DNA from: Chrysochromulina parva
Lineage: Eukaryota > Haptophyta > Prymnesiales > Chrysochromulinaceae
NCBI GenBank assembly: GCA_002887195.1
Contig: PJAB01001343.1
Coordinates: forward strand, 1-15,219
DNA length: 15,219 nt
Direction of reading: 5' to 3'
A model generated the notes under the pieces. The model was not told where the DNA came from. It worked only from the letters and a program-made list of their open reading frames with translations, and searched no databases. Below, piece by piece: positions 6,147 to 15,100 of the stretch (within the stretch, counting starts at the first letter, position 1; each line of letters begins with the position of its first letter). Position numbers and translations under genes: made by a program.

Positions 6147-9100
6147 ATGCCGCCGCGATCGCCTAACGCTGCTTTGCCGAAGCTCCGCGCCGCGGCGCCG
6201 CGGACCACCGGCTCACCGTCCAGCAGGGCGGCATCGACTCGTAAGGATGCCATGCCACGCGCCGCTTCGCCGCTCAAGTCCTCGAGGGGCGCCCAATCGC
6301 AGCGTGTGTCACGACACAAGGGCCCTGCGAGCCTCGTTGGCATCACTGGCCAGCCTCTTATGGACCTGGTGCCTGAGGAGCCACCAGAGGAGCTGAGTGG
6401 CAGTGCCGATGACGATGCCGAGCCCAAGTTCGATGCGTCGGACGAGATCCAGTGGCTTCAAGCCGAGCTGGCTGCCAAAGAGCAGGAACTGGCCGATAAG
6501 GACCGGGAGAAAGCGCAGGCGCTGGCCGATAAGGACCGGGAGAAAGCGCAGGCGCTGGCCGATAAGGACCGAGAGAAAGTGCAGGAGCTGGCCGATAAGG
6601 ACCGGGAGAAAGCGCAGGCGCTGGCCGATAAGGACCGAGATAAAGTGCAGGCGCTGGCCGAAAAGGACCGGGAGCTGGCTGGACTGCGCGCGCTGCTTCT
6701 GTCCGGTGGGTCGCTCCCACAGCCGTCGTGCAAAACAATCCTCATCGACATGGACAACACGATCTGCGACTTCGACGGCGAGGTTGTCCGCCGCTTCACC
6801 GACAAGTTCCCGGGCCAGACCATGCTCACGACGAGTGCGGCAACGCGCAAGAACTGGGGCATCGCCGAGGACGTGAGGGAGCCGTACAGCGAGGAGGTCA
6901 AGAAGATCTTCCGCGAGTCGGGCTTCACCGAGTCGCTGCCGCCGATTGCCGGCGCGGCCCGAGCGCTCAAGGAGATGCTGGCCGAGGGCCACGACGTGCG
7001 CCTCTGCACGAGCCCGCTCGTGAATCAGCCTATGGGCGTGGGGGAGAAGTTCGTGTGGGTCGCTGCCGTGCTCGGAGACGAATGGAAGAAGCGCATCATC
7101 ATCACGTCCGACAAGACGATGGTCAAGGGACTGATGCTCATCGATGATAAGCTTGCGATCGTCGACGAGAAGAGCGTATGCAACCCGCCGGAGTGGAAGC
7201 AGTATGCTGCATGCCGCCTCACACGTCACCACCCATTTGCTCGCAAGCCAACCCCATTCACTCTCCTGTTCGAATCCCCCCCCATTCACTCTCCTGTTCC
7301 AACCTCCCCCACGCGACGCTTTGTGGCGACGCAGAGTCATCTTTCGAAGGCCGTACCTCGATCACTACGAGGACGAGCTCAAGAACCATACCGTGCTCGA
7401 CCGTTGGATGGATTGGCGAAGGGTCGTCGATCCTAGCTCGGTGGCCGCGCTGCAACCGGCGGATGGCGCCGAGGAGTCTCGAAAGGATGCTGAGGTCGCC
7501 CCGTGGGAGCACGCCGTGGATGAAACGAGGAAGGCAAGTGTGGTCGCGTCCAGCTGGCAGCAGGAGCGCCCTTTGGACGGCTCCAGCGGTATCGTCCTCA
7601 CCGATAGCGCCGGCAACGCACAGGGCGTCTTCGACGTGCTACTTCGCACGCAGTGGACACTGATGGCATGGGTCCGCCCAGAGTGCTATGCGCTCTCCGG
7701 AGATGAGAACGTGCGATTCTCGCTCTTTGGGTGCGGTCAGTCGTGGGAAGAGCGAGACGCAGCGGGCAGTCATCACCGGAATGCCCAGCCGTCGGGGGTC
7801 TCGTCGTACTTTCATGTCGAGACGAGTGGGCCGAGGATCCTGATTCGGTTGGGCAACGACATCCTCAGCTCGGATGCCGAGCTGCTGCCGCAGGAGCAGT
7901 GGTCGCACGTGGCCATCGTGTACGACGGCGTGCAGCGGCGGCTGCAGCTGGTCGTCAACTCCATGCTCGTGGCGCAGCTCGTGCCTGTGGATCCGCTGCG
8001 CTCTCCAAAGGTCCCGTCGCTCCGCCGGCTCTATGTCGGCTCGCGTGGCGGGAAGTTGGTTACGTCCATCGCAGGCACGACGTGGGCGTGGGCGAGTAAG
8101 GCACAGAAAGCTGGAGAGGCGGGCGCGCAGGAGCTGACGCTTGGCGAAGACGGGACGACCGTGTTCAAGGCTGCCAAGTCTAGGTGGAGCGTGCATGACG
8201 AGGCTAAGCGGACGGTGCTCTGCGAGGACCTCGGTGGCCAGCGCGTCGAGCTGAGCTTCTCCGAGGATCTGCAGAGCTTCGTTGCCATCTTCCGTCGCGC
8301 CGAGATTGCAAAGGGCGAGCGCAACCGCGATGCCGGCGTGCACTCGCCGAGGCCCTTCAAGGGTCTTGTGCGGTCTGTGCGACTCATTCCAAAGTCGCTC
8401 CCTTCGGTGCTTGTGCAGGCGGCGGGCAAGGTGCCCTTCATCCAGTTGGTAGTCTACTCGAAAGCAGAGGATGCGTCGACTGTCAAGCTCCTCGTCATGA
8501 GTGCGCGCCTGCCCCAAGCATGCCCGCTGAAGTGGCCACTGGAGAGCTGACCCCTATTGCCCCCCCCTGTGTTGCCAGCTCACACCGAGTCCGCCGACGG
8601 GCTGCTCTCTCAAAAGCTTGGCCTGATAGAGGGGATCGTGGGCGATAGCGAGGCCCCGCTGAGCGCGGCGAACAGGCTGATCACGGCACATGGTATCGGA
8701 CGCAGTCTTGGCGAGCCAGCAGTGCTCAAAGTCTCGGAGCAGCCGTGGAATGAGCTCACCGCAGCAATGGAGCCACGAGTGCTGTTCCACGAGCTCGAGC
8801 ACTTGCTCGAGTGGGGCGAGTCGCCTCCCTCCTTTATCGCGCTCGCCGAGTGGAAGGACCTCCCCACAGCGCGGGGCTTCTTCTCTACGGCGCCGCCGCC
8901 CGCAGAGCCTTTGGTGCTACTTGAGAAATCGCTCACCGCCGGTGCCACCCATCACAGCGTCTCCTCGGCTGGCACTGGAAGCACGCACTCGCCCAGTGGC
9001 GCCAGGAAGAGCAAGCTGAGCAAGCAAGCTTCGGCCATGGAAGGCGAGCTGGAGGACGCGGCGGAGAGCGCTCAGATGAGCAAGGCGCACTCGCGCGTTC

Positions 9101-12100
9101 ACTGGGGATGGTTCTCGACGGACGAAGCGAATGGCATGTGCAGGCTCGCCGTGCAGAACCGTACCGCCCAGACGAATGCGCGCGGGCGGCAGCTTGAGAG
9201 TGGCGGCGTGGAGTCCTGGACCAGCCCCTCCAAGCGGACTCATCCTGCAAAGGGGGCGACAGACGAGGGCGAAGAGATTGATGGCACAACGGTCGTGGAT
9301 CCCGAAAAGGTTCTCACCCCGCTGAAGAAGGTCATGCTCGTCGAGCTGCACCAAAGCCCGAAGGCCAAGACCATTCGCTTCCAGACCCTCAACACGGGCT
9401 TCTCGAAAGCGGTTGTCCTGCTCGTGCGCGCCGTGGGCGAGACTGGCGTCGCGCTCGAGCCGACGATTGTCAAGATCGACGTGCGCAAGGGCCTCTTGTC
9501 CGAGATCCAACAGCACGAGCAGATGCAGAAGCACCTCGGCTTCAACATGCCGCAGCTCCTCGCAGTCACCGACTCGGCTGAGCGCGAGCTCATCGGGTAC
9601 AAGCAATCGTTCGCGGGCGCCTGCTGGCAGATGCCGGAGCTCGCATCGGTTGGCGGCGACCTCGCCGTGCCGCTGGAGCGGCTGATCCGGCAAGAGCTCA
9701 TCCGTGACGCGGTCGACGGCGTCTCTTTCTTTTCCCTGGGCGACGTGAGCGTATCGAGGGTGCTCGATACGCTCATGGGCGACATCGTGCTGCAGCTGTG
9801 CCGGCGGACGGCCTCACGATGCGATGCACCGCTGCTCGAGCCGATCCTTGGCGAAAAGACGCAAAGCTACATACAAGAGATGCGCAACATGCCTGGTGCG
9901 GACAAGAAGACGTTCGAGGATCTCCTGTCATTGCTCGACAATAAGAGCTCGCGGCTGCCATTTGAGTCGGGGCACGAGCCGATTCGTGTCATGTGCCACG
10001 GCGACCTGCACGGCGGCAACGTCATGATCGACTCGCGCGGCAACCCGTGGCTCATCGACTGCGGCATGTCCAAGCCGGCCGACAAGGGCTACCCGCTGAT
10101 GGATGCGGCCAAGCTCGAGTGCTGCTTCTTGTTTGCATACGTGCTCGCTCCACTCACAGTGAAGCACATCAAGGAAGCGGAGCCCAACCAACTCGTCGAT
10201 TGGCTCAGCCTCGGGCGCAAGGACGTTGAGCATCTCCAAACGATCGCCGCCGGCTGCGCCACCAAGCAGGAGCTGCTCGATAAGCTCGCGAGCGAGTCGA
10301 TGCTCCCACAGGTCAAGGTGCGCCTCGAGGAGCCCGACTTGTGCGAAGAGTGGTTAAAGATGGCTGCCGGCCGGCTCGACGAGCTGATGAATGTCAATGA
10401 GCTCACAGCGTGCATGCGGCGAACGGACTACATGAACCCAGCGCGTCGACGCGGGCGGGCGACGCAAGTCGATGGGCTCACCAAATACCGCGAGAGCTTC
10501 GACGTCGCGGACGGGTTCGCAGGCAAGATCCGCCGCTACATTTCCGCACTCTCCACCTGCCTCAAGGAGGACGGCAAGGCGCGTGGCTCCCTCGACAGCC
10601 ACGTCCTCAACCTTGCGATGCATCTTCTCTTCTATTCGATCCGCTTCACGCTGCGCGGCTACCCCACCTCTAGCCCGATGCACAAGCGGCTCGCGCAGCA
10701 CGTCAGCGCGCGCCTCGCCCGGGTCGTCCTCGACGCAGTCAGGGAGCCGTCTTCAGAGCCCCGGCCCGCAATTGCGGCCATTGAGCAACCGGAGTCCTAT
10801 GTTCAGTACGAGGACGGCCAGGTGCTACAGGTGTGGGCCAATGGGCGGGACGGTACCGCTGTTGTCGAGGGCGGAGATGGTGGGCAGCTTGTTCGCATGG
10901 GGGGAGGGCAAGCGGTCCCCCTCGCGCGGTTCTTGGAGACGCAGCTGCCCCTGGCTGCTCCAGTGTTCAAGTACAACCTGGGGACGAAGCTCGTCGTCGA
11001 CGGCACCAGCGTCTTGATCGTGGAGCGCGAGGGCTTGGCCAACAGCTATACGTGCACAGCCTCAAGCGGCGGATCTGAGCGCCAAAAGGTTCACCTGACG
11101 CCATCCAACCACACGCTTGAGCACGCGGACCCGTCGGGGCTCCTCACGATGCACACGAGGGTGGCGTGGTCGAGCCTCGAGCTCCGGCTCGGCGACGGTA
11201 CATTTGAATCTCTTGGAGAGGTCGCAGAGCCGACAGCGAACGCAGTGGTGCGCGTCAAGCTCGACGACGTGCGGCGCACTGTCGACGCTCGTAATGAGCA
11301 CAAGGGCCTCTACGAACCTAGAATGGGTGAAGGGCTCTGGGGCGGAGACGGGGGCGGAGGCGAGGGTGGCGGGGTCGGCGGCGGCGGCGAGGACGGTGGT
11401 GATGGTGGAGGCGGCGCGTTCGTCGCCGCCAACGACCCCGACGCCCGAGCTCAAGCCCATTCCGGCGAGTGGCTCACGGGCTGGGTGATGAATCACGACG
11501 GCGCCCAAGCACGGACATGCACCGTCGCCGTGCCCATCTATGCCGACGGCCAGCTGGTGCTCCTCGACGGCGAGGTGGGAACGCTGCAGAGCGACGCCAC
11601 GGGCCTCAATCTGTGCCGCTGGGATCTCGACACGAAGCGGGTCGAGCCCCGCCAAGTTTTGGCCATCGCTGGAGGGACGCCTCTGCCGACCTTGGTACGC
11701 CCGACGGCCCTGCTCACGTACAAGAAGGAGCAGTGGATTCGGCTGAAGGATGGCGCCTCATGCAGGCCGCACGTGGCGCACCAAGAACACGCGTGGCGGC
11801 TCGCGCAGCTGCAGCCCCACGACCAGCCCCACGACCAGCCCGACGCCCGCGGCTGCAGTGTGGTCGTCGTCCGCGACCAGGGCCCCGTCCGCCTGCTGGC
11901 CGCCAATCACTCCCCGTGCGTCGACGTTAACATGGACCACGCCATCGACTTTTGCTCGTACCAGGCGCTGTTGCGCACCGCGCTCGGCACGATCATCGAC
12001 GTGCTCAGCGCGCAGCGGCTCGACCTGATGCTCCAGTGCGTCAACCTCAAGGTCAAGGGCAACAACGCCGACGCGTTCACGACCATCATGGAGGAGGTCA

Positions 12101-15100
12101 AGGCGCATGCGCACAAGGGCCGGCCGCCTGCCATCCTCATCCGCGCCGAGGCGGCGGGCGGGAAGACGACGTTTTCCAAGCGCTTCGTGCTCCTGTGCAC
12201 GATCGAGCAGTGGGGTCGTCACGTGGCCGCGCCCACGCCCCACCCTGTCTTCTACGTGCCCGTGCTCGTCTTTGTCGTCGACCTCGTCAAGGTGCTCAAG
12301 AAGCAGCGCGGCACGGACGGCGGCAACCTGCTGCTCATCCACCTTCAGTCGCACCTGGGCGCTCACACACGCCACTGTGAGCAGACCCGCCCGAGACGGC
12401 CACGTACAGCCCTCGCCAGCCGTCGCACGCGCTGGCGCCTTGGGCGCGCCTGTCGCCCCACCCTGACCATCGCGCGCGCGTGTGCCCTTCTCTCGCGCAG
12501 ACGCCTTTGTGCTGCAGGCGTGGCTCGACGGCCGGCTGATCGTCATCCTCGACGGCTGGGACGAATGCGATCGCTCGTGCAAGGACGAGATGCAGCGGTA
12601 CATTACGACGATGCTCCTCGGCCGCGTCTCGCTCGTCATCACGTCGCGCCCCGCCGCCGTCGACGGCGACGCCTTCTTTGGCGAGGCCTTTCAGCACTTC
12701 GAGCTCGCGGGGCTCGACGGGCCGATGCAGGACCACGTGGCCAAGTACCGGCTGCCGGTGACCAAACTGCCCGCGTACAAGCGGACGCTGCAGCAGAGCC
12801 TCGGCCTCACCGAGCTCTGCCGCAACCCGCTGCTCCTGTCGATGCTGCTGACGGTCATCGACACGCGCGAGAACGACGCGTCGCAGCTGGAGCTCAACCG
12901 ATTCGCCCTCTACAACACCATCGTGACGGCGCTCGTCGAGCGCCTCGAGAAAAAAGCCCTGGGCGCCCACGACGGCGCCCATGACGACGTTGCCGCGACC
13001 GAGGGCTCGCTGATGGAGTTTACCTGCCACCTCGCGCACGCGACACACAGCCTGAGCACGGGCAGCAAGAAGGTGAACGACGAGGTGCGCGCGCGCGTGC
13101 GGCTCGCGGGCGCCGCGAAGACGTGGGAGGGCGTCCACATGAGCATCCTGCAAGGGAGGTTTCCCATCCTGCAGTTGCAAGAGCAGGAGGCCATGTTTGC
13201 GCACCTCTCGCTGCAGGAGAGCCTCACGTTCATGGCCGCGGCGCGCTACCCGGAGGCGTGCCCCGTGCGCCTGGACGACGTGCTCAAGGAGCATCGCTGG
13301 TGGCTTGAGGTGGTGAAATTCGCGGCCGAGTGCGCCGACGAAAAGTCTGAGTACACGCGCGCGTTTGCCGACAACCTGCTGCGCGGCCAGGCCGAGCACC
13401 GCATCAACGTGGCGGATGCGAGCATGTACCAGATCTTTGCGCTGCTTTGCACGGTCCTCAAGATGGCGAGCGGCACGCCGCGCTTGCACCTCACAATCAG
13501 CCACAAGCTCGGCAAGGTCGACGCGTCGGCGTTTGCCACGCTGCTGCCCTCACTCGCGCGAATGCTGTCGGCGCTCGAGCTGCTCGGTCAGGCGTTTGAC
13601 GACGACGACTGGAGCATCATCGCCGGGAAACTGCGCGGGATGGAGGCGCTCGAGACCTTCAGCCTGAATGGGAGCGTCGTCGGCCCCGAGGTGCGCGCCG
13701 ACCTAGAACAAAGCGCGCTCACGCTCGCGGCGCACCTGCGCCACCTCGACCTCGGCGGCCTCGAGGTGGGCGCGGATGAGGCGGTCGCGCTCGTCTCGAC
13801 GTGCCGCGCGTTGCAGACGCTCAGGCTCGGCGAGTGGGCGGTGCCCGTGGGCGAGCTGCGGTCGGGGGGAGAGGCGGTGTCGACGGGCGGCTTGGCGGTG
13901 GGCGAGGCTGATGGCGCCGTCGTGGGCGCGCTCCTCAGGGCGAGCACCAGCCTGACGACGCTCGATCTGAGCGGCTCGTCGTGCGCGGCGGCGGCGCTGG
14001 CGCGGATCAGTGAGGGCCTGAAGGCGAGCGCGGCGCCGCTGGCCGAGCTGCGGATGGGCGGGCTGAGGCCTGGCTCGGATGGGAGCGTCGTCGGCCCCGA
14101 GGTGCGCGCCGACGTGGTGCAGAGCGTGCTCACGCTCGCGGCGCACCTGCGCCACCTCGACCTCGGCGGTCTCGAGGTGGGCGTGGACGAGGCGCTCGCG
14201 CTCGTCTCGACGTGCCGCGCGCTGCAGACGCTCAGGCTCGGCGAGTGGGCGGTGCCCATGGGCGAGCTGCGATCGGGCGTATCGGTGTCGTTGGGCGGCC
14301 AGGCGGTGGGCGAGGCCGATGGCGCCGTCGTGGGTACGCTCCTCAAGACGAGCACCAGCCTGTCGACGCTCGATCTGAGCGGCTCGTCGTGCGCGGCCGA
14401 GGCGGCGCGGCTCATCGGCGAGGGCTTGCGCGAGAGTGCGGCGCCGCTGGCCGAGCTGCGGCTCGCCAATGTGCTGTACACGACGGACGGTCTGATGCCG
14501 GCTGCGGCGGTCTGGGAGCGGCAGGCGGCGCTGGTGAGCGGCGCGTGCCGTCTGTCGCTGCGTGAGGTCGACTGCTCAGCGCAGGCGATCGAAGCGACGG
14601 AGACCGCCGCGCTGCAGCGAGGCTTGATGCTTTTTGCGCCGGAGCTCAAGGTCGCGAGCGCCACGCTCGGCGACGGCGGCCGGAGCGTGAGGCTCGATGA
14701 CGACGACGGGCGGGCGCTGCTCGGCGCGGTCTCGCCGATGGTCGAGCTCGTCGTGCAGCAGTGCACCGATCATCAACTCTGCTTCATCGGCGCGGCGCTG
14801 CCGGGCAAGGGCGCCCTGTCTAGCTTTCTAGGTCACGACGCCGAGAGCTGGGGATATGCGGCGGACGGTGCAATCGCGCACAAGGGCTCCCCTGTCCGGC
14901 GCGGCCTGCCCACCTACAAGGCGGGCGATCGGATCCGCATGACGCTCGCCGGCGGCGTGCTCGCGTGGCACATCAACGGCCAGCGGGCCGCCGAGGTGCG
15001 CGGCGTGCCGAACGGCGTGCACTTTGGCGTCGGCCTGTTACGTGGGACGGTCGCGGTGCGCATCGAGTGTGCCGTGGTGGCCGGCGCGGCGGGGTGCCTC

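Larger units (their letters stand above)
6729..7432 (+). other. HAD-superfamily 5'(3')-deoxyribonucleotidase-like domain
   Basis: Motif I is DMDNT (residues 201-205; D201 nucleophile, D203 acid/base) followed by ICDFDG as in the NT5C family. Motif II is LCTSPL (T288/S289). The phosphate-binding lysine is in TSDKTMVKG (K323), and motif IV is LIDDK (D333/D334). The C-terminal PPEWKQVIFRRPY...WMDWRRVVD is rebuilt exactly by removing the intron at 7202-7334 and matches the family's usual end. Family members remove phosphate from deoxynucleoside monophosphates and limit dNTP pools. All catalytic residues look intact. Here the domain is fused to a receptor-like protein, so a regulated effector role is plausible but inferred. 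Confidence 0.82.

Noticed and set aside
6489..6680. 33-bp repeats as a CRISPR array
   Set aside because: The units are contiguous without unique spacers and encode an in-frame coiled coil.
12377..12984. Continuation of the kinase/NACHT exon in its original frame to a stop at 12984
   Set aside because: After 12376 that frame becomes Arg-rich and loses the NACHT motifs, which continue in another frame after a canonical intron.
12335..14766. Long minus-strand frames opposite the NACHT-LRR exon
   Set aside because: They mirror the plus-strand LRR repeats and have Arg/Ser/Pro-biased shadow composition. The plus-strand frame is uninterrupted with intact NACHT, LRR and SPRY motifs.
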